From: Trichaptum fuscoviolaceum
Lineage: Eukaryota > Basidiomycota > Agaricomycetes > Hymenochaetales > Trichaptaceae
Direction: 5' to 3'
DNA length: 64,000 bases
Assembly: GCA_910574455.1 (NCBI GenBank)
Contig: CAJSYZ010000004.1
Location: forward strand, 1,860,001-1,924,000
Shown here: positions 1-13,348 of the stretch, one piece after another
Numbering within the stretch: position 1 is the first letter of the stretch
Layout of the letters: each line of letters opens with the position of its first letter
Program-made: the position numbers and the translations under genes
The notes under the pieces: generated by a model
Told to the model about the DNA's origin: nothing
Database searches by the model: none
Seen by the model: the letters and a program-made list of their open reading frames with translations, nothing else

Positions 1-725
1 GTCGGTAGAATGTGTTCCTCCGAGTCCATGCCAAGAAGCACACTATAATTAATGTATCGTACTTTTTTTTTAAAAAAAAAAGAAAGAGACATGAAATACC
101 TGATTAAACATGTATGATAGATTGTCCTTCGTTCGTACTTTGCTTTTGTCGAGACGGACTTATTTTCCTGACGTGCGAAAAAACTTTACTAGTACCAAGT
201 ATTGTAAGACCGTCCCACCGGGAGTAAAGGGCACTGTATCCCCTAAATTGCCGTGGGATAACGTCTGCCAATGTCCCCGTGAGAACTGACTTCCCCTTCA
301 AGTTTGTAGTAGTACTACACGCTTGCTCAGTGGGAATTCTGCCACCCGTGCGAAAGGGAATGAACAAATAAGACATAACTTAGTAGTAGCGGAACAGACT
401 GGGAACTTGAAGGAGGTTGACCCACAATCTGCTTCTAAGACAGAACATCATTTTGAGAAGACAGTCTACTGGCTATGAGAAGAGAACACTCACATCGTAG
501 GACAGCTGGGACTTTGAAATGGCATCGATCAAGATGCAAGTCGGGAACGTAGGATGTTTGGCTGTCCACGTCGTCTGCAGTGATCAATGATATGAGAAAT
601 GAAGAGGCGATGATCAGAACCCCCAAGTCTTCACGGAGCCCCTTGAACATATTTTTATTGGAATTTGAAGGTATAAAGCCGTTGGTGTTTTATGCACATA
701 TCAATTCAAACTCAATGCGCAAGAT
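1..725. other. Intergenic region upstream of the reducing PKS
   Basis: No gene could be supported here. Two short open frames on the minus strand (104-376 and 435-650) have no recognisable motif and no splice-compatible extension. An A/T homopolymer stretch lies near 62-85. The last part should hold the promoter of the PKS that starts at 726. Confidence 0.5.
671..677 (+). promoter_or_regulatory. Possible TATA box of the reducing PKS
   Basis: The string TATAAAG lies about 50 bp before the PKS start codon at 726. That distance would give a short 5' leader. The assignment rests only on motif and position; no other core promoter element was recognised. Confidence 0.35.
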
Positions 726-3700
726 ATGCAGCAAAGGAAGCACCTTGATGCTATTGCGATTGTGCGTATCATTTCTTTCCTGTCACCCATTCCGTATTGC
801 TGATTCATGCGAAACAGGTCGGCTTCGCCACAGAGTTCCCCAGTGGAGAGCATTCTGCGGCCAACTTGAGTCATGAAGATTTTTTTCAATTGTTGTTGCG
901 GAAGAAAGAGACGTACCAGAGAATACCTGAAGAGCGATTCGATATCGAGCGGTGTGTGTTTACGTTTCCCTAGACTTTATTAAGTCTTCTAATGAGAGTA
1001 GTTTGCGGGGCTATGGACTTGGTCAGATCAAAGTAGACACTGGATCGTTCTTGAAGAATATCTCTGCGTTCGATCACGTCGAGTTCGGCGTCACCTCCAA
1101 GGATGCGAAGGCAATGTCGGTCAGCACTCGCAAATTACTGGAGCTCGCATTCTTGTCCTTGCTTGACTCCGGCATAGACTACAGAGGTCAGGATGTAGGC
1201 TGCTTTATGTCTGCTGTCGATTTCGATATACTAAGTGTCGCCAGCCAGGTAAGTTTTATAATATATGGTGAGGAGAGCGTGTAGCTAATTCACCCCGAAT
1301 TAGGATGTACGTGACGCTAGGGGGTCATTCGCAGGCGACCCATGCATGGTCGCCAACAAGGTTTCCTACCACCTGGACTTGATTGGGCCATCAGTACCTC
1401 TCAATACCGCTTGCAGCTCAACTTTAACTGCCTTGCATTTGGCTGCGCTATCCTTGAGAAACGGCGATTGCAAGGCTGCGGTTGTAGGTGGATGCCAGTT
1501 AAATCACAGGTACGTGGCAGCGGAAAACGAAGGGCCCATAGCTAATGTGACCCAAATTTAGGATCGTGGACTGGATCAAGTATAGTCAAGGGTCAGTGCT
1601 GTCAGCGGATGGCAAATGCAAGCCATTTGATGCTTCGGCGGACGGGTAGGTTAGCGTTGATGCTCCTGTCGACACACTATTTATGAGATCATAGGTTCTC
1701 CCGTGGCGAAGGTGCAGCGGTGATTGTAATCAAGCCTCTGGATGATGCAATACGCGATGGTGATCATATCTATGCATCGGTAAGGATGTCAATTTTCTAA
1801 GCATTATGTCGAATCTCACCGTGAACAGGTGCTGGGTACCGGAATAAATTCTTCCGGACTGGGTGGTCCAGTGAGTGCACCGGTGTCGGAAGCGCAGAGA
1901 GACGCGATGTACCGTGCGTATCGAGGGACAGGTCGCCATCCTGCAGAGGTCGACTTTGTGGAAATGCATGCGACTGGTAAGCATTTGCATCTTTAGTATG
2001 ATTTTCATTGGCCTGACGAGTTCGCGAAGGGACTGCGGCTGGTGATCCCACGGAAGCGAACTGGATTGGAGAGAGCTTTCAACGAGATTCGGACATCTTA
2101 GTTGGCAGTGTCAAAGGCAACATAGGACACCTGGAGATAACGGCCTTTTTAGCATCGCTCTCGAAAGTCTGCTCGATGTTCGAGACTGGCCTGATTCCGC
2201 CCAACGTAAACCTTCGTACGCTCAACCCAAAAATCAAGTGGGATGAGTATCGCCTTCGAGTCGTGTCCGAGGTCACCCCTCTAACTGCACGCCATAATTC
2301 GGGTCGGGCACTCGTGTCGATAGCAAGTTCAGGAATTGGAGGCAGCAACGGCCACGCAGTAGTCGAAGCTCCGCCCCAACTTGAGAACGAGACTCCCTCA
2401 CTACTTCAAGAAGGCAGGCCCGTGCTCCTTACCGTTGGAAGTCTTTCGCTACGTTCTATCTCTTTGTTATGCGACAAGTTTGTTGCTCAAGTACCTCAGC
2501 TATGCCTCAAAGACCTCACAGCGCTCGCCGCTGTCAGTGGAAGGCGTACAAGACAGATGACATGGCGTACAATAGCTTTATACTCTCCCGATGATCAGTC
2601 TCCACTTGCCTTCCCTCCTCCTGTTCTCTCACCTCGGTTGCGTGGGCCTCTGGTATTTGTCTTTGCTGGACAAGGCCCTCAATACTTTGAAAGTGCGTAA
2701 ACGTTAAATTACTATTGTTGACAAGCCTGATTTCTCGTCAACAGTGGGCAGAGAGTTGTTCCATTCATATCCTGCCTTCCGTGAAAGCATCGTCGCCTTG
2801 GATGCCGTTTATGAAAAAGAAGCCGGAGAGTCGTTCATGAAGATGACTGGTCTCTTTTCTGCAGGAGGCACCTCAGCGCTTCCTTCGATCTGGCCTGCCA
2901 TCGTCACGCCTCCTGCTATTGCAATGATTCAGCTTGCATTGGTTGATCTCCTGCGAAGTATCAATGTCCATCCTGACATTGTCATCGGGCATTCGGCTGG
3001 TGAAACAGCTATGCTGTACGCGAGTGGTGCAGCACCGAGGGAGTTTGCTTTCTCTCTTGCGATAGCCCGCGGAAGGGCGATGCAATTTATCGAGGAAGCG
3101 GGTGGAGCTATGGCTGCTTTGTCTTGCAGTCCTTCTGTGGCAATATCTATAATCATCGAGGTCTCCGGCGGTGCCTCCAAATGCCTCGACATTGCTTGTT
3201 ACAATGCTCCGGAAGCTGTGACAATCGCTGGTCGGGAAGACCTCGTTGATCTGGCTGTCCTCGCGGCTGAGAAACAAGGGTTATTTGCTCGCAAGCTTCG
3301 AACTCGTGTAGCTGTGCACAGTCGCCTGATGGACGAATGCAAATCTCAGTACAAAGCGCTGGTGGAGGACGTCTTTTGTCGTTATGGACAGGAAGTTAAA
3401 CCTTCGAAAGTGACTTATTCGACCCTCACCGGTCAACTTTGGAATGTGCCTTTCACAGCTGAGTACTTCTGGAAAAGTGCTCGTCACCCTGTCCTGTTCA
3501 GCAATGCTACCATCGAAGTGCTAAAGGCCCATCCAAATGCGACGTTCCTGGAAATCAGCCCCCATCCTGCCTTGTCTTCTTATATTCGTGCAATGGGCGC
3601 CCGCAAGAATGCTATAATCTGCCCTATGGAACGTCCCAAAGTGCCAAGGAAACACCACGAAACGCAGGTATTCCTTTCCATGGTTGGACAACTCCTTCTA

Positions 3701-6700
3701 AAGGGCTTTAACACGATAGACTTCGTGTCATTGAATGGCTTCCACTCCGTTCCGCGAGTATCTTCAGACCTCCTCGATTACCCCTTCACGAAGAAACAGG
3801 TCCCTTACTTACCCGAACAGACGTCTCCCGTTCAGCGGAAAAGTAAACAAAGCACAGCGACGCAGATCAGGACCTACAAGATAAATAGTCAGACGCACCC
3901 GGAGCTAGCGGAACACGTCATCAAGGGAGAGCCGATTATGCCAGCGGCTGGTTTCATTGATATGGTATGTGAAGACGCTTCTGCTTCTCTAGGAGAATCA
4001 AGCGGCAAAATAGCTTACTTTCCATTAGGCTTTTAGTCAAGGGGCAAGACAGATCCACAACGCACACTTCCTTTCGATGATGCCGCTGTCGTCAAATGAT
4101 TCAAAGTTGGTGAGAATTGAATTCGACGAAAAGCATTGGACTATTGCGACGATGGATGATTCTGGGAAGGTATGTTTTGTGGGCTGTACAGAGGGATCGA
4201 AGTTCTCACACATTTATATAGACGATAAAGGTCCACGCAGAAGGACTCTTCGGGAAGCATGATCCTGCTGATCTTCCGAAGAAGATGGATATAGACGCCA
4301 TTACGAGGAGGTGCACCTTGGTGGAAACGAAAGGTGTGATCCGTTATTGCCTAACCTGTCGTTTGTTGATGACCTGATTTTTACAGGCTTCTACGATCAG
4401 CTCCGTTACTTCGCCGACTACGGACCCATATTCCAGCGAATCACCGTGTGCTATAAGGGCAAGGAGGAGGCGATTGTGAAAATTAGAGGCCCCGGTCGAG
4501 ATTTACAGGATTCGTAAGCGTTTATGTCTCTTTTCTTCCGTCGATGCTCATGCAAACGACCGCAGCGTATCTAAATACGTCTTTCACCCGGCAATACTTG
4601 ACGCGTGTCTTCATTTAGTAGCACACAGAATGTTCACCGGGAATACGAATGACCAAGAGTATTACCTCCCTTCTGCAGTTGAATCTGTGGTTCTGTACGA
4701 TGGCTTTATCAGTACAGGGATGTCAGAGGAGCTCTACGTTCATGTCCGCTTTAGAGCTTGGTATCCTGGTAATGCTTCATGTCAATATGAATAGCCTTAC
4801 GAGGTTAGGCTGACTTTTGTCCTCTAGACAGAATAGTATTCGACCTCACTATTATGGATGAAAAAGGAATGCCTCTCTGCGAAATTTCTGGGTTGGCCAT
4901 CTCCAAACATAGGTCCATCAAGAAAGCATCACTCCAGCATCGCTACGACATTGAGAAGAAAAAATTGCAAGTTGAGGCGATTCCACTGACTCTCAATCAC
5001 GCGCCAGTCTCAGATCCTGAAGCCATTGTCATACACTACGTTCGCGGAGATGAGATGCAGATCAAGGCTGGGTTTCTATCCCTCAACCGCTACGAAAGAC
5101 TCGATGTATGGTTTTTGTCTGACAATGACATCAGCGGCGCAGCTGCTCGCGGGTTTACAAGATCCCTTCGACGCGAAATCCCGACTTGGAAGATAAGGCT
5201 GGTACTTTTCCCCGTGAATACCTCCGCGACTTACCGTGTTTCGACTCTGCCTATCATTCACGAACGGATTGCGTTGGAGGATGAGATAGAACTGGACGAC
5301 GCCGGAAATCTCTATGCACCCCGTATCGTCGAATCTTCTGGGCCTCAACCATTGGCAGCAAGTAACGGCAACAATACTTCTGAAATCAAGTTCAATGCCG
5401 AGAAGATCTACCTACTTCTTGGTGGAATTGGTTCGCTTGGAGCTCGGATAGCTCTTTGGATGTATGAGGTGCGCAAGCTTGTTCTCAAAGTGATCAGAAG
5501 TGATGTCTGACCTTCTATCAAGCACGGCGCCCGTCACATTGTCCTCACGTCTAGGCATGGAGAACAGTCTCGAGCACTTAATGATACATCAACTAGTCGC
5601 ATCATGTCTTATGTCCGAGACCTTCCTGGGATCTCTCTTCGTATAGAGCGATGTGACGCCACGTCCGTGGAAGATGTGCGATCTCTATTGCAACGCATTG
5701 CTCAACCGATCGGTGGCTGTCTGCATTTGGCTGCTCTCTTATCAGACAGAACGTTCTTCTCGCAGACCGCCGACAGTTTTGCTTTACCGTTTACTCCGAA
5801 AATCGAGGCCTTCTCGGTTTTCAAGAATGCCTTCGACATCTCCAAACTTGATTTCTTCATTGCATTTTCGACTATCTCAACGTTCGGAAATTCTGGCCAG
5901 ACAAACTACGCGGCGTAAGGTTTAACTACTCCGCAGTGTGCTCTTGATTGATTGATTAATCACGCAGTGCGAATACTACCTTGGAAGAGATGACGCGCTC
6001 TTACCCTAACGCATTCGCTATGGTTGTTCCACTCATCTTGGATAGCACGATAATCGAAAAGGCCGGTAACATGTCGCACCTAAAGCCTTGGGGGGTTTCA
6101 TCAGAAGGTAGAAGTTCACGATGACTCTTCAACTTTGCCTTTTAATTAACGATGTGCTATCAATTACAGACCTTTGCGAATATCTAGAAGATGCACTACT
6201 CAAACTGAAGAGCGGACCATTCTGGTTGTATATCCCAGATATTGACTGGAAAGTCGTCCGAAAACATCTGGGCAGGTCATCATTATACGATCACCTTGCA
6301 CCTCAAGACGATGAAGTACAAACGAAGGCGGATACGCAGCACATGCCGACTTTACTTCGCAGCATCGTCATGAAATACATTGACATTGACCCCGAGGACT
6401 TCTTTACCTCTGCGCCTCTATCTTCTTATGGATTGGACTCAATTACAGCTGCTCAGCTGTCCTTCGATCTCCAACCATTCCTTCATATTACTCAATTGCA
6501 GTTGCTCGCGGACGCGACTTTCGACGATTTACTTGTGCGTGCTGACGAGCATGCTGAGCAGACCGCCTTGGGTAAGGAAATCAGCGGGTCAGAACTCAAC
6601 GAATCAGGTGAAACGATCGTCAAGCTACGGGAGGGCGACGGTATTCCCTTAATCCTCGTTCACGGTGCATTGGGAGACATCGAGGCCCTTAAACCCCTTC

Positions 6701-7449
6701 AAAGTCTATTCATCACACCTCTTTGGGCAATTCAGCTGACTCACAAAGTATCGTTCCAATCTGTTCCCGAACTTGCTCAATTTTACTATGAGGAGATCAA
6801 GAAGGCTAGACCTGACGGTCCGTATCGTATTGGTGGATACTCGGGTTCCAGCGTGATCACATACGAGTTGGCGCACATTTTGGAGAGCAATGGCGACGAG
6901 ATCAAGCAGTTGGTTATGATTGACCATTTCCCGACCCTCTTCTATTCCCCTTTGTTCCAAATCGACGAGGAAACTGTCCGTTCTGGGAGGCCAAGCCATA
7001 AACTTGTCTCGCAGGTCGCGGCTCTCATTTGCGATCTGTATCGTGGAAGCAAAAACCATGCTCTTCGTAAAGTTGCGGATGAGCTGGCGGAAATGACGGA
7101 AATTATGCGTGGAGGTGAAGATATTCCGAACTCAGGCTCCCCGTCCTACCTCGTCACATTGGAGAACCTTACCGCGATGACTGCGAAGTTTGTGATTGAC
7201 CTTGCAGGTGGGGAGATGCGAGCTATTCCGGAGGCCATTCGCGCCTGGGTGCGTCAAGTCCGTGCCCCAGTATCTTTGTACCTCGCGAGTGAGGGGATAT
7301 CGAAACTCATCACAGACGACGGCGAGGAGTGGGAAACTTTGGGTGCATCCCATTGTTTAGACAACGTGAATGTCATTACGATCACGGGTACACATTTCGG
7401 CATTTTGGAGACTATTCGACTGGTCGGAGACTTAGAGAAGAATTGGTGA
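726..7449 (+). CDS. Iterative reducing polyketide synthase, KS-AT-DH-KR-ACP-TE
   Basis: The gene builds a reduced or polyene acyl chain from malonyl-CoA. My 17-exon model (exons 726-761, 818-951, 1002-1248, 1304-1509, 1562-1645, 1695-1779, 1829-1976, 2030-2692, 2745-3964, 4029-4169, 4231-4333, 4387-4513, 4566-4768, 4828-5468, 5523-5914, 5968-6107, 6170-7449) sums to 5850 nt, giving 1949 aa with no internal stop. Catalytic residues seen: KS Cys176 in NTACSS, HATGT and KGNIGHLE; AT Ser618 in GHSAGE; DH His925 in HVIKGEPIMP and Asp1077 in HPAILDA; KR GGIGSLG near 1331 and Tyr1475 in NYAAAN; ACP Ser1614 in YGLDS; thioesterase Ser1748 in GYSGS. No C-methyltransferase or enoyl reductase domain is visible. 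The start is fixed by splicing onto the N-terminal KS block VGFATEFP. The layout resembles the basidiomycete polyene-forming PKS class; the actual product is unknown. Confidence 0.93.
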
Positions 7450-8280
7450 TATACATGGCTTAGAGAATCTATCTATGGTCGACTTGCCCTCGTACTTCAG
7501 TACTAGAGTTTGTTGATAAGTCCTTAGATATTAAATGTGTATACTATCTCCGACATCTGTGCATCCCAAAAACTGACATCTTTTACACTCAGGCTGGCTT
7601 GGGTGGCAACTAAAATTTGATGTTCTGTGCGTGTAGAGCCAGGTGTGCCTTGTGTGCGTGCAGGGTCGTGTGTGCACTACGGTGTACTACTACTACTAGT
7701 AGTAGGGTCGCACGGCAACTTGAGTCTAATTCAGGATCTGATTCCTGAACTGTGCAAGGACACTCATTCTGAAACTAATTGGCAGACACGTCCGTTTTCT
7801 TTTGCCGATGATGTGCCCGACCATGCGCTCAAGCCATCGCCTTCGGAGAGCGACATCGAGGTAGCAACCCCATCGACGAGGAACTTCATCTGGGACGAGA
7901 AAGAAAGAGGCTGTAGAACGGACAGATCAAGGTATTTACAGTAAAGTTCATGTTACTATTCATGCTATTGCATCAATAGCTTACATTCTTGCTGATATTC
8001 ACTCCAATGGCCATTCCAATGTAAGTTCCACATGGCCATTCGCTTGGTCTCTCCCATTCAAGTCTTCCTCTCCTAGTGCCTCAACTTTCTGAATCGCTTT
8101 ACCGCAACGCTAGTCTCCGTCTGCCGGCGAGGCTTCAAGGCGCACTTTACTAGTTTCTGCTTTCGCAGTCTCTTTCACGCCACTTAAGCCATACTGTGAC
8201 AGTCGGATGCGCGATCGCAGTTTTCAATTTCAATAAACACATCGGCGTCATCGACTTCAGGACATCATACACTTGGCGGA
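7450..8280. other. Intergenic region after the PKS
   Basis: This is the 3' flank of the PKS. The frame 7627-7944 (+) has no recognisable domain. A perfect 16-bp palindrome of CTA/TAG triplets lies at 7690-7705. Nothing else stands out. Confidence 0.4.
7690..7705. repeat. Perfect 16-bp palindrome (CTACTACT/AGTAGTAG)
   Basis: The two 8-bp arms are exact reverse complements with no spacer. It lies about 240 bp after the PKS stop codon. It could be a protein-binding site or a chance product of a triplet run. Confidence 0.6.
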
Positions 8281-9349
8281 GGCAATGATGCCAGGGAGGT
8301 CGAAGATAGTTAAGGTGCATTTGAGTGAACCAGGAGCGGTGGTGGTCAACAATCCAAGTATGTACGTCCTCATAACTTGGTAGCTCAGATTGAGCTGACA
8401 GTGACTCGCTTTCAACTGCAGTTATATTGCTTGTAAGCTCTCACCTCCCTGTCCGTGCTTCGCCCTATCGTCTTCTCTCGTTATAAGCGTGGCCCTCAAA
8501 GCCGTTTGGCGGCTTAGGCATAATAACTCGAATACATCAGGCTGTGCACCTCCCCCACGACGGGATTTAATTTTCCCCGCCACGCACTTACCTCCCCTGT
8601 ATGCTCAAGGGCTTATCTATGGTATTAATCTCTTATGTAAATCAGAGCTGCCAAAGAAGCATCAACTTGAACGCTCATCATTGGTCTTCGCTGGAGGTTA
8701 GATCCCCGAAATGAATGCGCATGTTTATGCTCTAGAAGTAGCGCTCGACATTGGTAACTTGAAGCGCTTGAAGACAGGGTGCTTTCGTCTATTTCATTTT
8801 GGGTAGGAGTGCTATCGCCCCGCGGCCTTTTCAGGAGTCAATGTGTTCACCGACCGTGAATACTACGCTTCTGTTGTCAGTATCCTAAACTGTCATGTCT
8901 TCTGTCCTAGTTCGCAGTCGTGACTCGCAGCACATATTCCGAGCGCTTTCTTAAGATTCGCTCGAAACCACGATGTCAACGAGAGTTCACGCGGTAAGTA
9001 TTGATTTTAACATACACGTTTAGTTCAATTCATATTGGAACGCAGTTTCAGCTTTATTGCTACCTTTAATGGAAAGCATCTTCAAGTTCTATTCGCCTTC
9101 CATGCCTTCAAGATTCCATCGTTCATGCTCGGCGTCGCGGTCATCCGAAGAGCGCCCGACGTGGCGAGCGTTAGACGCCAAGGTCCGAGTCGGTCATATG
9201 CACTGACGCTGGCAATCTGTGGATACTTAAGGTGCGTATCCACTTCGATCCCCTTATCTACCGGTTCTCAGCTTTGATACTCGTTTTTGTCTTCGACTTC
9301 TATCGTATAGCAGCGTATCATTACCTGCCTACTGATCGAGTTTGCAAAC
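8281..9349 (+). other. Unassigned stretch with possible short exons
   Basis: Several coding-like pieces occur on the plus strand, for example an ATG at 8286 followed by an intron-like GT near 8350, and a frame at 9035-9277. I could not join them into one protein or recognise a family. They may be 5' exons of the WD40 gene that follows, a separate small gene, or noise. Confidence 0.25.
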
Positions 9350-12300
9350 ATGATATCGAACAAAGACAATACTGTTGCTCCCGGAGAAGGTGACTTTAGT
9401 AAAACACTAGCCCCTTCTCTGGCCCTTGAAGCTCCCCATGGCTCAGAAACCTCAATACTCGACCCGACCGCAGATGACGTTGGAAGGATGCCTAGAATAG
9501 CTCCCAGCGGGGAGGATAGGGGTGTACCCGGAGGACCTAATGATGTTGATAACCTGTATCAGGGCTTTATTGAGTTCGTCGTCATTTTAGTGCTTGATAT
9601 CACTGTGCTGAAGACCAGGTGGTTTTAGCTCTTCAAAGGAACTTGAAGATGGAGTGAGATTATTGTTAAAGCACGTTTCAAGTAATTTCATCGATTGACA
9701 CACTTTTAGTTGCAAGATTTCAGCCAGAAGGTATTGAAGCTAGGCTCTGGTCATGCGTTGTCCCGATCTTCAATTGACGTCAAGAAAGGCTTGACATCCA
9801 TGCATCTGTGCTTTGAGACGAAAGAGAACATTCCTGTGAAGCGCAAAAAGCACAAGCGCCCTCGCGGACCGGGAGGGGTCCTGGCGCAAACTCGCGAGAC
9901 CAATCTTTCTGTTTCTCTCAAAAATCTCTCCGGGTCTCTGAACCGCTTCTCTATTGCGCTGACAGACTTTGACGACTATTATGAACAGAAGACATATTTG
10001 GCTATTAGCGAGTTTAGAACGGAAATTTTGGTACGCTTTCTCACTTCGCGTATTGTTGTCGTTCTGTACGCTAAAGTACATGGATAGATTCTGGCAGAAG
10101 CGCTTTCATATTTCAGTAAGCTTGAAAACGTTCTAATAAGCGCCGAACTGTGCTTACCTTTAAAAAGGCAACGAAGCCGCCACTGCCACTGCCAGTGGTA
10201 GCAATGGACATCGTCGGGACGAACCTGAGCTCACAGAATTCATAAATAGTCGATTATCGAATGCCAGCGAGCAATTCAAGAAAGCTAAAGATGCATTGTC
10301 GCGTTTCGTAGACACAGGTAATATGTGCTTCCACTTCGATAATTCAAAGACTGAACGACATATGGAAGGTATTCCATGCATTGAAATTGCGCAAGAACGA
10401 TCGTCGCGCATGATGCTGAACGCGTCTACGGTCGCTACTTTTTTTGCTGGTGTCGCAGGTGAGATGCTCTCTTCAATTTAAGATTTTGTCCCTCCTCATA
10501 ATTAAACCTAGCTACAACGCTTCAATACACAGGGATCAATATTGAAACTACAATCGGAAGAGCCATACAGACGTTATGGTTTTCGTCGCTTGTCCTCAGC
10601 ATTGGCTCTGCTATTACAAGTCTGTTGGTTTTTGCTTGGAGGCAGGCAGTCTTGTGAGTCGGAGATGAGCTTTTTTGTAAAACTCCATGGTCATCATAAG
10701 CACTTGTAGTTCGAGGACGCAACGGAAACTACCGTTATACATACGGTTTTGGTCGCGATCAGGATATCTGGTGCTGTTGTCCGCATCTATTATTGCGTTC
10801 ATAAGTGGACTGGTTGCCTACGTATATGAGTTGCAGGTATGTATTAAGTACGTTGGGATAGTTGCTCTTACGCACTTGAACTATATAGAGAACCAAGGCA
10901 ATGTTCTGGGTTGTCATCGCTAGCACAGCATTCTGCGCGATTAGTCTGGCAGATGTCTTGCGGTGTTTCGCCACAGATCAGTGGAACTTCTGGAAGAGTA
11001 GAAAGGCGCGGGCACTGGCTCGGATTTTCAGCCCCGAGAAGCAAAGCAGGGCTATTTGGAAGAAGCTGAAAAACATCTGGCCTCTTCTGAGCTCCCTCCG
11101 TCATTTTCACTGGTACACAATCAAGGAATGGCGCATGACTAGAAATGCAAGGTTGCGTCTCTGGCGGTCTGTCAGAAACCTTCTTTGCTCTTGCTACACA
11201 AATACGGAAGGAACAAATGACATTGACACTGAGTTAGCTGCTGGCATGCAACCTGAAACGACTGAGCCAACAAAGCCGGATAGCATCAACAATGTCGACT
11301 GTAGCATTGAATCTATTCGGTCCATTAGGCTATCTTTTCAAGGCTCGCCTCACATCTTCGATGATAAGATATACGATATGCAGTTCTCTCCAGACGGAAA
11401 ATGGCTAGCTGTTTGCACCACCTTTCGTTGTTATGCAAAACAAGTAAACTCTGAGGTGAGCCTCGAAGTTATCTGTGAATATTATGACATGTCAAAGATT
11501 TTTTAGGCAAGAGAGGATAATCAAGTTCTTGGCTTTCTCGTACGACAAGTGAAGTGGTCGCCAGATGGTGAACGCCTACTCACCAGGAACAAGTACCACA
11601 TCGTGATATGGTCCCTCAAGAATGGTTCAACCTTCAAGTTTGACAACTACATCGAACCTGGGAAGAGTCTGGTTGACGTAGAATGGATCAATGACAGCTG
11701 TGAGCCTTTAACCAGCCTGACACAATCTATCGCAAGAATGTTGATATCGAGAAACAGCATTCGTTGCGCTATCCAATGACGCAGATTCCATGTTTACTGT
11801 GGTAAGTAAACCGCACAAACTCTCGACCACATTGCTCTAAGAGCGTACTTTCTTGTAGCATTTAAATAATGAGCATCAGGAAACGGTGGAAATTCGACTC
11901 CTTCCATCTGGACTAACGATCTATGAGATGACAACCATGATTGACCCGGGCTTCATTCTTCTCCTTGCAACGCGCATTGTTAAGGATGTCCCGGAAGAAA
12001 AAGGCATAAGCTGTATCATTGGTACGCACTAGCTTTGTTTCCTGGTGGAGACCCGAGAGCTGACGATAACTGTTTTACTGTATAGTTTACGATATGGAGA
12101 ATAACACACCTCAAAAATCTGGATCTTGGTGGCGATCACGCCCTGTACGACAGCTTGACGAAATTGGAAAGATCAAAAGGTGAGTGAGGTGAAAGTGGTT
12201 TTAGGCTTGAATCTACCAGAACATGATGGTGACTTGCAGCAAGGTTCCGCTTCTGATGAAGGCGAAGGGAATAACAGCTGGTCCTAATAGAACGCGACTT

Positions 12301-12952
12301 GTCGTCACGTATGAGGAGTCAGTAAGTACCCTGAAGACCTCCTGAGATCACTAGCTTAATCTTAATGGTCAAGTTGCCCGAAATATGGAGTATCGACAGT
12401 AATGGGACTATTTCGAGGAGATGCAAACTTCCTGTCCCAAACTCAAAACCGAATGGCGTCTGGGGCTCGGCATCCTTTGTTGGATACGGTGAGACGCTTA
12501 TTGCTTGCGCTGAAGATGGCAAGTCGACCCCTGAAGATCCTACATTACAAGCGTTATCTAACAAAATGCACACAGGTATTGTTCACTTCTGGGAGGATAA
12601 GAAAGGCGACTTCGGATTTGATTATTCCTTTTCCCTGAACATCCATCATGAAGCTGATGAAGACGAGGGTGATGATGACAGTGATGATGACAGTGACAAT
12701 GGCAGTGATGATGACGAAGAGAAGGAAGCGGTACTTGCCTGGACGCTAAACGCAGGCTCACCTACGATGGCTAGTGGCTACCTGGGGCTTCTGAAGGAAT
12801 GGTCCCCTGGTAAAAGCCAGGAAGAAAAGAATTCGGGCTTGCTTGAAGGGAACGACAAAGCCACAACAGTAAGTAGCTACATTAAAACTCCTGCATTTGC
12901 TTATAAACCGCGTCAGGTTCAAACGTCTGTTGAAGATGCTGCCTCTGGTTAA
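9350..12952 (+). CDS. Membrane-anchored WD40-repeat protein with acidic tract
   Basis: The gene encodes a multi-exon protein with a basic, helical N-terminal half, two or three hydrophobic segments (about 10530-10650, 10750-10840 and 10895-10960), and a C-terminal beta-propeller-like region. WD40-type blades are seen in KIYDMQFSPDGKWLA (about 11370-11410) and QVKWSPDGERLL (about 11545-11585). A run rich in Asp, Ser and Glu lies at about 12655-12730. Introns at 10321-10369, 10458-10511, 10838-10890 and 11506 onward fit GT-AG rules. The join between the first exon (ending near 9618) and the frame starting at 9710 does not keep frame with the obvious splice sites, so the 5' end is uncertain. This kind of protein is common in mushroom genomes; its function is unknown. 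It sits between cluster genes but has no evident enzymatic role. Confidence 0.6.
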
Positions 12953-13348
12953 CTCCCACAGGCTAATCTGGAGGTTAGGAGAAGCTGCGGAGAATCCAGG
13001 TCTCGGAAATAGTTCTCAGTAGTAATGATGACAATATCCACAATATCATGCTAAAGTGACTGTGGCGGCGTGAGAACTTGAATTTGACTACATAGACCGC
13101 GTTCAAAAGTTGAAGCGGCGGAGTCCCACCCTCTTCTTTACTAGTAGCGCTACAAATACGCTACCGCTAAGTTCGGTTCGCGAGGGAAACAGCCATATGT
13201 CGCTCTTCGGTCGCTCATAAATACTTGACGCATCTGAGGAACGTCACAGTTAACTCAGGTTCTCAAGTAAGGCGTGACACCATCTTAGATAGATTTCGTT
13301 ATATCGATACTAGAACTTGAAGTCAACGTCTATAGGAGTGGGAGGTGC
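12953..13348. other. Intergenic region between WD40 gene and orphan gene
   Basis: Short spacer holding the 3' end of the WD40 gene and the upstream region of the gene at 13349. No element was recognised. Confidence 0.4.

Noticed and set aside
726..1001. The idea that the reducing PKS is truncated or starts at a downstream Met
   Set aside because: An ATG at 726 splices through two short exons into a full KS N-terminus, and all 17 exons together give an intact frame of 5850 nt.
7690..7705. Reading the CTA/TAG palindrome as a transcription terminator
   Set aside because: Factor-independent hairpin terminators are a bacterial feature; in a fungal nuclear gene the palindrome has no such meaning.
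10868..11110. Minus-strand frames over the WD40 gene
   Set aside because: They oppose exons with clear WD40 and membrane segments and have no motif of their own.
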